DNA from: Pseudomonadota bacterium
Lineage (GTDB): Bacteria > Pseudomonadota > Gammaproteobacteria > Ga0077536
DNA length: 64,000 nucleotides
Assembly: GCA_018668255.1 (NCBI GenBank)
Contig: JABISZ010000051.1
Span: 1 to 64,000, forward strand
Direction of reading: 5' to 3'
This document shows positions 33,347 to 42,943 of the stretch, one piece after another. The position numbers and the translations under genes were made by a program. Every line of letters starts with the position of its first letter. The stretch's first letter is position 1. The notes beneath the pieces are model-generated. The model ran no database searches. It worked only from the letters and a program-made list of their open reading frames with translations, and was not told the origin of the DNA.

Positions 33347-34705
33347 TTAGGCGGCGGTACGAGCTATGTCGCTGATAATTCTCTCTAGGTGGTTCAGTGT
33401 TCGACAAGGATCGACTCTATCGCAACACGCCCCGAGCTTTTGCATCTCCGAGTCGCCTGTATTCCAAAAACTGCGCGGTTCAGGGTTCAACCAGAGAACC
33501 TTTTTTGCACGGTTATGGATTCTCCGTAAAGCGAGGTGACCGGAATCTCCGTAATTAGACCGTGCATCTCCTAATATTAAGACAGTAGTGCGATGGTCGA
33601 TTTCATGTCCAATTAATCTTTCAAGCTCGGATAGTGCGCCTCCATAGTCGGTAGAGCCAGATCCCCATTGTTTTATGGTTTCGGCTAAGGCCACTTCAGC
33701 GGAGTTATTTTCAAAAAGTTCGGTTACTTCACCTAGGTAATTTGAAAAAGCAAAGCTTCTGACTTTAGGGATGATTTCGCTCACGCTGTAAAGAAAAAGC
33801 AGTAGAAATCGCGCGACTTGAGATACCGAGCCGGAAACGTCGCAAATTGCAATTACTTTGGGTCTGTCAATTTGAACTCGCTTCCAAACTGTATCAAACA
33901 TAATCCCGTCATATTGGATGTTTTTTCGAATTGTGTGACGGACATCTAGATAGCCTCGTTTGGATTTTCGGCGTCTTCTTGAGTGAATCGAAGTTAGTTT
34001 CTTGGCTAACTTTGAGACTAATTGCTTCATCACTTTGAAGTCTCGAATTTCTATTCGTGCTAGTGGAGTTTTTTGCAATATTTCTTGTCGTAAATCGTTT
34101 GCTTCATTTGCGGTATAGAGCAAAAGACTTTTGTCCACTATGCTGGCTACATCCTCAATGAGTGACGCTTTAAGATGTTGCAGTCTGTAGAAATCTGATT
34201 TTTCAGCATCATCATTATCCGTGGGTGTGTATAGGCGTTCATCGACCGTATCGATTCCAATTTTTTCTAGAATTCTTCTCATATAGACACCACGTTGAGT
34301 GAAGATACGGATATTCTGCAGTTGTACGTCTTGAACAGCCGCCGCCAGCAACTGCTGCAACGCAATCTGATCATCAGACTCTAGAATACTAAGTAGCGTT
34401 TCACCTTCTAAAGAATTGAGAACGTCCGCAGTCTTGGCATGTGCATCCTCGGATTCAACAGAGATCTGGCGGTCATGGTCCTTTGTCTCATCAAGACCCA
34501 TACTTAGGTCAAAGAAGAGATCAAAGCATTCGTTGAAGCTCTTTTTATCATCTATCCCTTTCGCCAAAGCCATTGAGAGGGCATGCTTTAGCAGTAGCTT
34601 GTTTTCAATTCCTACTGTTGCTAGCACTCTGTTCGCATCTATGCTTTCTGCAGTGGATACTGTCACATTTGAGGATCTTAAAGCTTTTATGAAGTCTGAA
34701 AGCAC
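33347..34705 (-). CDS. VWA-domain protein, CoxE-like
   Basis: A 452-residue soluble protein of the CoxE family. The C-terminal half is a von Willebrand A domain with the metal site DVSGS (residues 289-293, DxSxS), the Thr-bearing WGSGSTDYGGALSEL and LILGDARSN. The N-terminal half is helical. The start is GTG. The gene follows a MoxR-type ATPase with 12 bases between, the pairing of MoxR AAA+ and VWA proteins that assemble or mature enzymes. In aerobic CO dehydrogenase clusters the pair CoxD/CoxE helps build the molybdenum active site. No such dehydrogenase is in the window. Confidence 0.88.
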   Translation of the reverse strand: MLSDFIKALRSSNVTVSTAESIDANRVLATVGIENKLLLKHALSMALAKGIDDKKSFNECFDLFFDLSMGLDETKDHDRQISVESEDAHAKTADVLNSLEGETLLSILESDDQIALQQLLAAAVQDVQLQNIRIFTQRGVYMRRILEKIGIDTVDERLYTPTDNDDAEKSDFYRLQHLKASLIEDVASIVDKSLLLYTANEANDLRQEILQKTPLARIEIRDFKVMKQLVSKLAKKLTSIHSRRRRKSKRGYLDVRHTIRKNIQYDGIMFDTVWKRVQIDRPKVIAICDVSGSVSQVARFLLLFLYSVSEIIPKVRSFAFSNYLGEVTELFENNSAEVALAETIKQWGSGSTDYGGALSELERLIGHEIDHRTTVLILGDARSNYGDSGHLALRRIHNRAKKVLWLNPEPRSFWNTGDSEMQKLGACCDRVDPCRTLNHLERIISDIARTAA

Positions 34706-34717
34706 GAATCTTTTTCT

Positions 34718-35665
34718 TTAAGTGTCTTTAATAGCGTTACGAATTAAGGTCGGGACTTCAGGGTTCGTGTGTTCTATGTCATCCTGAAATTTAAGTAGTA
34801 AATTGAGTGTGCTTCTCACCAAGTGGGGTTCTAGTTCCGTTGCGTTTAGTAGTACCAATGCTCTAGTCCAATCCAAGGTCTCGCTAATCGAAGGTAACTT
34901 TTTGAGGTCCATTCCCCTGAGTGACTGCACAAAGTTAACAATTTGTTTGGAAAGAGATTGGGGGACATCAGGCATTTGAGTCTTTATGATTTCCTGCTCG
35001 AGCTTGTGTTCTGGAAATGGAATATATAGGTGCAAACAACGACGTTTTAGTGCATCTCCAATTTCTCTAGTGTTGTTGGAGGTTAGAAAAACTACCGGAG
35101 GTACTTCCGCCCGTACCGTTCCTATTTCTGGAATTGAAATTTGGTAGTCTTGTAATATTTCTAAAAGAAATGCCTCGAACTCTTGATCTGACTTATCTAC
35201 TTCATCGATGAGCAAGACTGCTCCATTTTTTTCCCATAATGCTTTTAACAAAGGCCGTGGCTCTACAAAATCTTCACTAAAAAAAACGTCATCAAATGCA
35301 TGTAGCTTCTCTACCGCCTGACTTAGGTCTCCAGCATCTTCTAATATATCCGATAGCTTTTCTTTTAGAACTTGCGTATACAACAGTTGTTTCCCGTACT
35401 TCCATTCATATAGCGCCTTGGATTCATCCAATCCTTCATAACACTGCAGTCTAATAAGAGGTTTGCCAAGAAGTTTAGAAGTGGCTATAGCAAGCTCGGT
35501 TTTCCCGACACCTGGTGGTCCTTCAATTAGAATTGGCTTGATAAGTGCCTGAGCTAAGTACAGCGCAGTCGCTATTTCAGCACTCGCTATGTAGCCATGC
35601 CCTTTAAGCTCTTTTTTGGCAGAGTTTATTACTTCTTCGCTCGATACTTTTGAGAGCTTTGGCAC
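34718..35665 (-). CDS. MoxR-family AAA+ ATPase, CoxD-like
   Basis: The 315-residue protein has Walker A GPPGVGKTELA (about 49-59), Walker B VLLIDEVDKSD, sensor 1 FLTSNNTRE and the Arg-finger region ALKRRCLHLYIPFP, all typical of MoxR proteins. The CYEGLDESKALYEWKYGKQL segment is typical of the CoxD subgroup. Partner of the VWA gene directly downstream. These ATPases act as chaperones for metalloenzyme maturation. The MOSC gene upstream is on the same strand 25 bases away, so the three may form one operon. Confidence 0.9.
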   Translation of the reverse strand: MPKLSKVSSEEVINSAKKELKGHGYIASAEIATALYLAQALIKPILIEGPPGVGKTELAIATSKLLGKPLIRLQCYEGLDESKALYEWKYGKQLLYTQVLKEKLSDILEDAGDLSQAVEKLHAFDDVFFSEDFVEPRPLLKALWEKNGAVLLIDEVDKSDQEFEAFLLEILQDYQISIPEIGTVRAEVPPVVFLTSNNTREIGDALKRRCLHLYIPFPEHKLEQEIIKTQMPDVPQSLSKQIVNFVQSLRGMDLKKLPSISETLDWTRALVLLNATELEPHLVRSTLNLLLKFQDDIEHTNPEVPTLIRNAIKDT

Positions 35666-35690
35666 TATAACTTTCCTTCTATATTATTTT

Positions 35691-36362
35691 CTAGTTACTC
35701 TCTGAATTTCTTGAGAGCCATTCTGCTCGTTCTATTAGTCTTCGCGCAACATCATTAGATAGCGAATCAATCTGAGAAAATTTTCTTAGGGTCATCGGGT
35801 TTGGGCGCAAGGCAGTTATAACTTTTTGATATTCTAATAGAGATGGATTCCTTTCCACTCTATGTTCGAGTTTCAGTTCATCTCCGAGACTTACCTTTCC
35901 TTCTTCTAGAACGCAATAGTACCAACCTGAGATACTGTTCGTAAACATGAATGCAGCAACACCCTGCTGTGCATATCGAGCATCAATTTTCCAACATGGC
36001 TTTCTAGGTTCAGAAAGCTGCACCTTAGCAGAGCCTAAGCTGAAAATATCCCCTAGATAAATATTTCCCTCAGTTATGCCGGTGGTGCTTATGTTTTCGC
36101 CGATGCTTCCTGGACAAAAAATAGGTTTTAGAAGAGGAAAGTTTTTAGAGAGAGTGACGTAATGCTCGCTGGGAAAATGATGCAGAGCTTTTGTTGCGCC
36201 ACCATGTATAGTTTTATCACCGATAAAGTCGTTCATAAGTCCTCGTTTAGAAAGTCTAACTGGCTTGCTGACTGCCTCTTTGTACATGCCTGTCCTATTG
36301 CCTCTTTCTCCGATAAGCTTACATTTTCCAACATAGATGGATTGAACAGTAATTTTTTTCAT
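35691..36362 (-). CDS. MOSC-domain protein (YiiM-like)
   Basis: A 223-residue protein with a MOSC beta-barrel. RGLMNDFIGDKTIHGGATKALHHFPSEHY is the YiiM-type start, CPGSIGENISTTGITEGNIYLGD follows, and the conserved Cys lies in SEPRKPCWKID. A C-terminal helical domain follows. MOSC proteins bind molybdenum cofactor or move sulfur; YiiM reduces N-hydroxylated bases using the cofactor. Position upstream of CoxD/E-like genes on the same strand supports a molybdenum theme. First gene of the probable three-gene operon. Confidence 0.9.
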   Translation of the reverse strand: MKKITVQSIYVGKCKLIGERGNRTGMYKEAVSKPVRLSKRGLMNDFIGDKTIHGGATKALHHFPSEHYVTLSKNFPLLKPIFCPGSIGENISTTGITEGNIYLGDIFSLGSAKVQLSEPRKPCWKIDARYAQQGVAAFMFTNSISGWYYCVLEEGKVSLGDELKLEHRVERNPSLLEYQKVITALRPNPMTLRKFSQIDSLSNDVARRLIERAEWLSRNSESN

Positions 36363-36444
36363 TTATATAGGGTCTTTATATATGTAGCGTAACTGGTACA
36401 AAAGCTGAGAGAATAGATTATAAATTATAATGAAGGAAGTGTAG

Positions 36445-37092
36445 ATGCTTTTTAAGGCAGTACTATGGGATTTTGGTGGAGTATTGACAACGTCTCCGTT
36501 CGATTCTTTTAATGATTTCGAGCGAGAAAGAAAATTACCGTTGGATTTTATTCGGGGAGTAAATGCCGTCAATCATCAAGATAATGCATGGGCTCAGCTA
36601 GAGTCTAGTTTAATTGATGCTGAAACATTCGATGAGCTTTTTTTTGCCGAAAGCCGTGCACTGGGCCATGCCATTCGTGGGGCGGAAGTGCTTTCTCTTA
36701 TTGGGAGACAGACTGTCAGACCCAGGATGGTCGACGTTTTGAGAATCTGTAAGGAAAGTTTCATGAATGTCTGTTTAACTAACAACGCTCGGACAGGCAA
36801 GGGCTTAGCAATGTCAGGTTCGGAGGACTACGCTAGAGATGTTTCTGATGTGATAGAGTTATTTGACGAAGTGATTGAATCTAGCAAAGAAGGTATTAGG
36901 AAGCCTGATCGCGCTATTTACAGTCTGGCATGCGATAGGATGGAAGTTGATCCTAGGGAAGTAGTCTATTTGGACGATCTTGGGGTTAACCTTAAGCCAG
37001 CACGTGATATGGGTATGAGTACGATTAAAGTAATTAGTGAGAGCCAAGCGATATCCGATCTAAGTGCTGTTCTAGATCTAGATTTTTATTGA
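36445..37092 (+). CDS. HAD-superfamily phosphatase (YihX / epoxide-hydrolase N-domain type)
   Basis: A 215-residue HAD subclass IA protein. Motif I is WDFGGVLTTSP: the nucleophile Asp is present, but the usual second Asp is Gly, as in YihX-type members. Motif II is CLTNNART, motif III the Lys in GIRKPDRAIYSLACDRM, and motif IV VVYLDDLGVNLKPA. It likely hydrolyses a small phosphate ester. GAAGGAAG precedes the ATG. It is divergent from the MOSC gene and 36 bases before the metallo-beta-lactamase/rhodanese gene. Confidence 0.88.
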   Translation: MLFKAVLWDFGGVLTTSPFDSFNDFERERKLPLDFIRGVNAVNHQDNAWAQLESSLIDAETFDELFFAESRALGHAIRGAEVLSLIGRQTVRPRMVDVLRICKESFMNVCLTNNARTGKGLAMSGSEDYARDVSDVIELFDEVIESSKEGIRKPDRAIYSLACDRMEVDPREVVYLDDLGVNLKPARDMGMSTIKVISESQAISDLSAVLDLDFY

Positions 37093-37128
37093 TGCCAAAC
37101 CGAAGCTGAATCATTGCGAGAGGCCTAT

Positions 37129-38193
37129 ATGTTGATTTTCAGACAATTATTTGACGAACGCTCCTCTACTTATACTTATCTTCTGGGGGATAGAGAGACA
37201 GGGGATGCGGTTTTAATTGATCCGGTTTTTGAGCAAGTGAACCGAGACTTGGCGCTGATACATGAGCTTGGCCTTAGTTTAAAAGCCGCACTCGACACTC
37301 ACTGCCATGCGGATCACGTTACAGCCGCATGGCTGCTGAAACAGCGTACTGACTGCGATGTGGCGGTAGGTCTAGCGTCGGGAGTTTCAGGAGCTAATCT
37401 ATATCTGACAGATGGTGATCGCGTCTGTTTTGGTCAATATGTATTAAAAGTGCTCTCCACTCCCGGGCATACTAAAGGGTGTACTAGCTACTTTTTAGAG
37501 AGCGATTCTAAAATATTTACGGGAGACACTCTGCTCATTAGGGGGTGCGGGAGAACCGATTTCCAAGATGGCAGCGCAGCAGAGCTTTACCGCTCTGTCC
37601 GAGGTAAAATTTTTAGTTTGCCTTCCCATACAGAAATTTATCCTGCACATGATTATCGAGGTCTGACAGCGACGAGCGTTGGAGAGGAGGAGCAACATAA
37701 TCCGCGCCTTGGAGGCAGAATTAGTGAGACAGACTTTGTCGGGTACATGAACAATTTGAATTTGCCTTACCCGAAAAATATTGATTTTTCTGTTCCCGCG
37801 AATTTAGTTTCTGGAGAGCCTGAAAACAAGAAAGATCCTTTCGATGAAAAACAATGGGGCCCACTGAGATACACCTTTGCTGGCTTTTGGGAAATTGAAG
37901 CATATTGGCTGCAAGAAAACTTAGATAAAGTATGTATTGTAGATGTGAGAGAAATGGAAGAATGCGATGGGCCACTCGGCTTTATTAGCGGAGCCATGTT
38001 AATACCCCTTGGTCAACTGAAGAGTCGATTGAAAGAGATTCCGGAAGATAAGCCAGTAGTGACTGTTTGTAGAGCTGGAAGTCGTTCCGCACGAGCATCT
38101 TTAACTTTGAAAGAAAGTGGGTTTCCGCAGGTCGCTAATCTGACTGGAGGGATGTTGGGGTGGTGTGCTCTACATCGTGTACCTAGTGATTGA
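37129..38193 (+). CDS. Persulfide dioxygenase-like MBL protein fused to rhodanese domain
   Basis: A 354-residue fusion. Residues 1-240 are an ETHE1-type metallo-beta-lactamase fold with iron ligands HCHADH (58-63), STPGHTKGCTSYF, FTGDTLLIRGCGRTDFQDG and the PAHDY His. Residues 255-354 are a rhodanese with active loop VCRAGSRSARAS (Cys314). ETHE1 enzymes oxidise glutathione persulfide to sulfite, and the fused rhodanese passes sulfane sulfur. I use the ATG at 37129 (GAGAG upstream) instead of a TTG five codons earlier. It likely detoxifies reactive sulfur species and might also handle selenium analogues, which is speculation. Confidence 0.92.
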   Translation: MLIFRQLFDERSSTYTYLLGDRETGDAVLIDPVFEQVNRDLALIHELGLSLKAALDTHCHADHVTAAWLLKQRTDCDVAVGLASGVSGANLYLTDGDRVCFGQYVLKVLSTPGHTKGCTSYFLESDSKIFTGDTLLIRGCGRTDFQDGSAAELYRSVRGKIFSLPSHTEIYPAHDYRGLTATSVGEEEQHNPRLGGRISETDFVGYMNNLNLPYPKNIDFSVPANLVSGEPENKKDPFDEKQWGPLRYTFAGFWEIEAYWLQENLDKVCIVDVREMEECDGPLGFISGAMLIPLGQLKSRLKEIPEDKPVVTVCRAGSRSARASLTLKESGFPQVANLTGGMLGWCALHRVPSD

Positions 38194-38265
38194 CGAGTTT
38201 CAGACAAGGATTGCTATTACAGCAGTATTTAATGGGTAGTTAATGTTTTTTAAAGAGAATTTTTT

Positions 38266-39285
38266 ATGAAAATCGACACAATGTTTACGCCTAGTTCGCC
38301 GAGCAATATTATAAAAAAAGCTGTGGAAATGGAGCAGAATGGTTTCGACTGCGCCTGGACATTTGAGGCGATGAGTGACCCGTTTTTGCCTCTTGCTCAT
38401 GCCGCAGCAGCTACGGAAAAGCTTGAGATAGGAACTAACATAGCTGTAGCATTTGCCCGTTCTCCTTTTTCTATGGCGCAGATTTCCTGGGACTTGCAAC
38501 GCGACTCTGGAGGCCGATTTCATTTAGGTTTAGGTACTCAAGTGCGTGCGCATATTGAGCGTCGATTTTCTGCGCAATTTGATCATCCAGCTGCGAGAAT
38601 CACAGATTACATTAATTGCGTTCGCGCTATTTGGGATTCTTTTCAAAATGGAACTAGGCCAAACTTTGACGGCCCTTATTACAAGTTTAAGCTCATGAAT
38701 CCGTTTTTTGATCCAGGACCCATTTCTCATCCTTCGATTCCAATTTATTTAGCGGGGGTAAATCCGAGAATGTGTCGCGCGGCCGGGGAAGTTGCTGATG
38801 GTTTTCATGTTCATCCCGTCCATTCAAAAAGTTATTTGCAAAATGTGGTGCGACCGGCTGTTCGTGCTGGAGCGCTGTCTGCAGGGAGAAAAACCGAAGA
38901 CATCAGTCTGTATGCGCCTGTCTTTGTGATCACTGGAGATACTCAGCCTGAAATGGATACGATGGAGCAAGCTGTCCGACAGCAAGTGTCTTTTTATGGC
39001 TCTACTCCGAGCTATGCAGCTATTTTAGAACATCATGGATACAATGATTTGAGTTCTAAATTGAATGGTTTGATGAGACAGGGTAAAACTAAAGAAATGG
39101 CTGCTGCAATTCCCGAAAATTTAATCAGCGAAATAGCAGTGATCGGAAAGCCGCACCAGATCGGTTCGCTACTGAAAGAACGTTATACCGGGGTATTGGA
39201 CCGTGTTTCTGTGTATCAATACGCTATGGGAGCGAATGTTGAGTTCAGAAATTGGTCAGAACTTGTTGCAGAAATACACAACTAA
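38266..39285 (+). CDS. LLM-class oxidoreductase, TIGR03617-like (F420-type annotation)
   Basis: A 339-residue luciferase-like TIM-barrel protein. KIDTMFTPSSPSNIIKKAVEMEQNGFDCAWTFEA is the N-terminus, GTNIAVAFARSPFSMAQISWDLQRDSGGRFHLGLGTQV the central block, and AGEVADGFHVHPVHS follows. The order and spacing match the subgroup annotated as F420-dependent TIGR03617. A closely similar protein is encoded at 52523-53581. FMN cannot be excluded as the cofactor. The 3' end overlaps the convergent enoyl-CoA hydratase gene by 4 bases. It lies at the edge of an acyl-CoA cluster. Confidence 0.88.
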   Translation: MKIDTMFTPSSPSNIIKKAVEMEQNGFDCAWTFEAMSDPFLPLAHAAAATEKLEIGTNIAVAFARSPFSMAQISWDLQRDSGGRFHLGLGTQVRAHIERRFSAQFDHPAARITDYINCVRAIWDSFQNGTRPNFDGPYYKFKLMNPFFDPGPISHPSIPIYLAGVNPRMCRAAGEVADGFHVHPVHSKSYLQNVVRPAVRAGALSAGRKTEDISLYAPVFVITGDTQPEMDTMEQAVRQQVSFYGSTPSYAAILEHHGYNDLSSKLNGLMRQGKTKEMAAAIPENLISEIAVIGKPHQIGSLLKERYTGVLDRVSVYQYAMGANVEFRNWSELVAEIHN

Positions 39286-40070
39286 TTGTCAGGATAGCTA
39301 CTTGGTCTTTTTTCGAGGAAGGCGCTAATTCCTTCTTCGAATAAACCGGCGCTTGCACAGAGAATTTGTCCTCTATCTTCGAATGCAACTGTAGCATCAA
39401 GGCTAGAGGAGTCGATAGATATCCCAAGACCTTCTTTCGTTAATCTGAGGCCAAGCGGTGATGTCTTGAGCATGTCTTCTGCCATGCTAAGACCCTCTTC
39501 TTTTAGATGTTCTTGACTGACAACTGCTGACACTAAGCCCAAACTCAGCGCTCTTTCAGGAGTAATGAATCGGCCAGTCATCATGAGCTCTGCCGCAACG
39601 GATTGACCCACAGATCTGGGAAGGAAATAGCTGATACCAACGTCACAGCCAGTGAGCCCTACCTTAACCATTGCAACATTTATCTTCGCATCATCGGATA
39701 TGATTCGAACGTCGGACGCTAGAGCAAAAGCCAGCCCACCTCCAGTAGTAGCACCATGAGCTAGACAGATAATAGGCTGAGGACAGCGCCTCATTCGGAC
39801 GTATATTTCACTGACTTGCCTTTGAAACCGCAGTCCTGTTATTGGCCCAGCACTGACACCACTCGCTGACTTGAGGTCATAACCGGCACAGAAAGCTCTC
39901 CCTGAGCCCTTGAGAATGACAACTCTGGTGTTGTGTTTAAATTGAAGTTTTCCAAAATAGTCTTGCAACTCTTCGCACATTTCTGGAGTAATTGTATTTA
40001 AATGATTTGGCCTGTTCAGAGTAAGCCAATCTATTGCGTCTTCGCTTTCAATAATTATAGTTTTATACAT
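39282..40070 (-). CDS. Enoyl-CoA hydratase/isomerase family protein
   Basis: A 262-residue crotonase-fold protein. DWLTLNRPNHLNTITPEM, LKGSGRAFCAGYDLKSA (first oxyanion-hole strand) and LAHGATTGGGLAFALASDVRI (second) are canonical. The CoA-ester product is not predictable, as the acidic residues vary in this family. GAGGA lies at good spacing before the ATG at 40068-40070, which I prefer to a start 21 codons upstream. It runs opposite to its SDR and acyl-CoA dehydrogenase neighbours, from a shared divergent promoter region. Confidence 0.9.
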   Translation of the reverse strand: MYKTIIIESEDAIDWLTLNRPNHLNTITPEMCEELQDYFGKLQFKHNTRVVILKGSGRAFCAGYDLKSASGVSAGPITGLRFQRQVSEIYVRMRRCPQPIICLAHGATTGGGLAFALASDVRIISDDAKINVAMVKVGLTGCDVGISYFLPRSVGQSVAAELMMTGRFITPERALSLGLVSAVVSQEHLKEEGLSMAEDMLKTSPLGLRLTKEGLGISIDSSSLDATVAFEDRGQILCASAGLFEEGISAFLEKRPSSYPDN

Positions 40071-40229
40071 TGTCCTCAATTCCTTCATATTCTCTGCAAA
40101 GATATAGTCGGTCAAACGAAATGTTTGCGACACAGCAATAAGTAGTACTACTATAATTTAAAACCCCTCTTTTGAACAATGGGCGACTCGTTCTGATAGC
40201 ATATAAACGCATTTGTTGAGGAGTAGATA

Positions 40230-40994
40230 ATGTCACAGAATTATTTTGATTTGAAAGGGAAGATAGCATTAGTTGCGGGCGCCAGTCGAGGTATTGGACA
40301 GGCTATAGCTATAGCATTGGGAGAGCATGGCGCGCACGTTATAGCGCTTAGTCGAGGCGAAGGTGGCTGTGCAGAAACCATAAAATCAATCTTTGATAGT
40401 GGAGGTTCAGCTGAAGGGATTGCTTGTCATATTGGGCGAATGGATGATATCGCTAAAGTCTATAAACACGTCGACGAAAATCATGGGAAGCTAGATATTT
40501 TAGTTAATAATGCTGCTGCAAATCCGTATTACGGTCATATTTTAGAAACAGACATTGTATCTTTTGAAAAAACCATTGATGTGAATTTGCGTGGTTATTT
40601 TTTTATGTGTCTGGAAGGCGCGAAGCGGATGAAGTCCAACCGCCGAGGTTCTATAGTTAACGTAGCTTCCGTAAATGGAGTGACTCCGGGTGATAAACAA
40701 GCTATTTATTCGATCACTAAAGCTGGAATCATTAATATGACTAAGGCATTTGCAAGAGAATGTGGAGAGTTTGGAATTCGTGTGAATAGCTTGGTTCCTG
40801 GTTTGACTCGAACACAGTTTGCGCAAGCGTTGCATGACGATGAAGAATTCATGTCAAATCATCTCCCTCGAACACCGCTAGGTCGTGCCGGAGTTCCAGA
40901 TGAGATGGTTTCAGCGGTTCTTTATCTAACCTCTGACGGTAGTAGCTATACTACCGGCTCTTCTATCGTAGTTGACGGCGGTTACTTGGCGTAG
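40230..40994 (+). CDS. Short-chain dehydrogenase/reductase (SDR)
   Basis: A 254-residue classical SDR. ALVAGASRGIGQAIAIALG is the cofactor motif, ILVNNAAANPYYG the middle motif, VNVASVNG the Ser and YSITKAGIINMTKAFA the Tyr/Lys pair. It ends SSIVVDGGYLA. Close in type to 3-hydroxyacyl or dehydrogenase/reductase SDR family member 4-like enzymes. GAGGAG precedes the ATG. It is next to an acyl-CoA dehydrogenase and enoyl-CoA hydratase, so it may act as a 3-hydroxyacyl-CoA or alcohol dehydrogenase of the same route (inference). Confidence 0.9.
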   Translation: MSQNYFDLKGKIALVAGASRGIGQAIAIALGEHGAHVIALSRGEGGCAETIKSIFDSGGSAEGIACHIGRMDDIAKVYKHVDENHGKLDILVNNAAANPYYGHILETDIVSFEKTIDVNLRGYFFMCLEGAKRMKSNRRGSIVNVASVNGVTPGDKQAIYSITKAGIINMTKAFARECGEFGIRVNSLVPGLTRTQFAQALHDDEEFMSNHLPRTPLGRAGVPDEMVSAVLYLTSDGSSYTTGSSIVVDGGYLA

Positions 40995-41121
40995 TTCTTA
41001 GTCTACGGTTAACGGCGCAGAGGCCTGACACGGCGACTATGTTTTTATATCATAGGGCAGCACGTTTTCTGAGTTAAACAACAAAGATGCGGATTTCGAA
41101 ATTGTTATTTGGAGATATTTT

Positions 41122-42909
41122 ATGAGTTTATTGATAAATCCACGGGATATGGATTTTGTCTTATATGAGTTGCTAGATGCTGAGCATCTTACTCAGTCGG
41201 ATATTTTCGCTGATTTAGACCGTGATACATTCAACGCTGTCATTGGTACCGCAAAAAAGTTGGCAGAAGATAAGTTTGAGCCTTTTGCGGCGAAGCTGGA
41301 TGCTAACGAGCCAACGTTTGATGGGAATGTGGTCTATATTATTCCCGAAGTTAAAAAGGCCTTAGATGCATATGTTGAAGCTGGGTTCATGGGTATTGCC
41401 GCCGACGCAGATGATGGTGGTATGCAGTTGCCATGGGTTATAGCGCAAGCAGCATGCGCTTATATTGCAGCTGCTGATGTCTCAGCCAACGCATATCCGT
41501 TTTTAACACATGCGGGAATAAATTTACTCTCCACTTATGGTTCCAAGCCTCAGAAAGACAAGTATCTGAAGCCTTTAATCGAGGGTCGATTTTTTGGCAC
41601 CATGTGTTTGTCTGAGCCACAGGCTGGGTCATCTCTTTCTGACATTAAACTGAAAGCGGAGAAGACCAATGAAGAGCACTACTCTATTTCTGGCACTAAA
41701 ATGTGGATTTCAGCTGGCGAGCATGAGTTGTCGGAAAACATAGTTCATTTGGTACTCGCAAAAATCCCAGGTGCGGCTCCGGGAGTCCGAGGCATATCAC
41801 TTTTTATTGTGCCCAAATATCGTGTCAATGATGACGGTAAGATCGGGGATAGAAATAATATTGAGCTTGCGGGCCTGAATCATAAAATGGGGTTTCGAGG
41901 GACTACCAATACTGTCTTGAATTTCGGGGAACGTGGAGAATGTCAGGGATTTTTAGTAGGTGAGGAGCATCAGGGGCTTTTTTACATGTTCAACATGATG
42001 AATGAAGCTCGAATCGGCGTTGGAATGACTGCCACAGTATTAGGATACAGTGGCTATCTGCACTCTCTTGACTATGCTCGCAAACGGCCTCAGGGGAGAG
42101 CCATAGATCAAAAAAACCCCACCTCGCCACAGGTTGAAATCATTGAACATGCAGATATTAAAAGGTTGTTACTGGCTCAAAAATCAGCCGTAGAAGCTTC
42201 TTTTTTTCTGGTTTTATACTGTTCTTCTCTTTTAGATCGGTTAAAAATCAGTAAGACTGAGAGCGAGAAAAATGAGCTATCATTGCTGTTGGAAATTTTA
42301 ACGCCAATTGCGAAATCTTGGCCATCTGAGTTCTGTCTTGAAGCTAACAAGCACGCCATTCAAGTTCTGGGTGGCTACGGTTATACGCGAGACTTTCCGC
42401 TAGAACGATTTTACCGAGATAATCGTTTGAACCCAATACACGAAGGCACTCACGGCATACAAGGACTAGACTTGCTGGGTAGAAAAGTTGTCATGCAAGA
42501 TGGTGCGGCATTCAAGGCTTTGTTGTCAGCTTATCGAGGTACAATTGAAAGTGCTAAGAAGAACGACGAATTGAATTTTTACGTTGAGTTGTTTTCGTCT
42601 GCAATACAAAAACTTGAGAGTGTAACCAGGACTTTAGCCTCCCCAGAGTCGGGAAGTATTTTAGACCGAACTGCAAATGCTACGATTTATTTAGATGCTT
42701 TTGGTCATATAGTGATAAGTTGGATGTGGCTTCGACAAATAGAAGTGGCTGTCAAAAATTTGATGGGATCGGAGTCCGATTTTTACAACGGTAAGATGAA
42801 AGCCGCAGAATATTTTTTTAGATACGAGCTCCCTAAAGCTATAGAGAGGTTAGAGTTCCTTGAGAGAATTGACACGACCTGCGTGCAAATGGAAAAAAAC
42901 TGGTTTTAA
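41122..42909 (+). CDS. Acyl-CoA dehydrogenase, long (about 600-residue) DmdC-like type
   Basis: The 595-residue flavoprotein has the extended N- and C-terminal regions of the group containing 3-methylmercaptopropionyl-CoA dehydrogenase (DmdC). LSEPQAGSSLSDIKLKAE and SGTKMWISAGEHEL bind FAD. MNEARIGVGMTATVLGYSGYLHSLDYARKRPQGR, LGGYGYTRDFPLERFYRDNRL and HEGTHGIQGLDLLGRKV are the C-terminal acyl-CoA dehydrogenase hallmarks. It introduces a 2,3-double bond in an acyl-CoA. The match to DmdC is at family level only; a branched or aromatic acyl-CoA is equally possible. GGAGA lies before the ATG. A synthetase gene follows 34 bases later. Confidence 0.92.
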   Translation: MSLLINPRDMDFVLYELLDAEHLTQSDIFADLDRDTFNAVIGTAKKLAEDKFEPFAAKLDANEPTFDGNVVYIIPEVKKALDAYVEAGFMGIAADADDGGMQLPWVIAQAACAYIAAADVSANAYPFLTHAGINLLSTYGSKPQKDKYLKPLIEGRFFGTMCLSEPQAGSSLSDIKLKAEKTNEEHYSISGTKMWISAGEHELSENIVHLVLAKIPGAAPGVRGISLFIVPKYRVNDDGKIGDRNNIELAGLNHKMGFRGTTNTVLNFGERGECQGFLVGEEHQGLFYMFNMMNEARIGVGMTATVLGYSGYLHSLDYARKRPQGRAIDQKNPTSPQVEIIEHADIKRLLLAQKSAVEASFFLVLYCSSLLDRLKISKTESEKNELSLLLEILTPIAKSWPSEFCLEANKHAIQVLGGYGYTRDFPLERFYRDNRLNPIHEGTHGIQGLDLLGRKVVMQDGAAFKALLSAYRGTIESAKKNDELNFYVELFSSAIQKLESVTRTLASPESGSILDRTANATIYLDAFGHIVISWMWLRQIEVAVKNLMGSESDFYNGKMKAAEYFFRYELPKAIERLEFLERIDTTCVQMEKNWF

Positions 42910-42943
42910 TTTGTTTAACTTTTACTAAATTTGGGGATATGTG

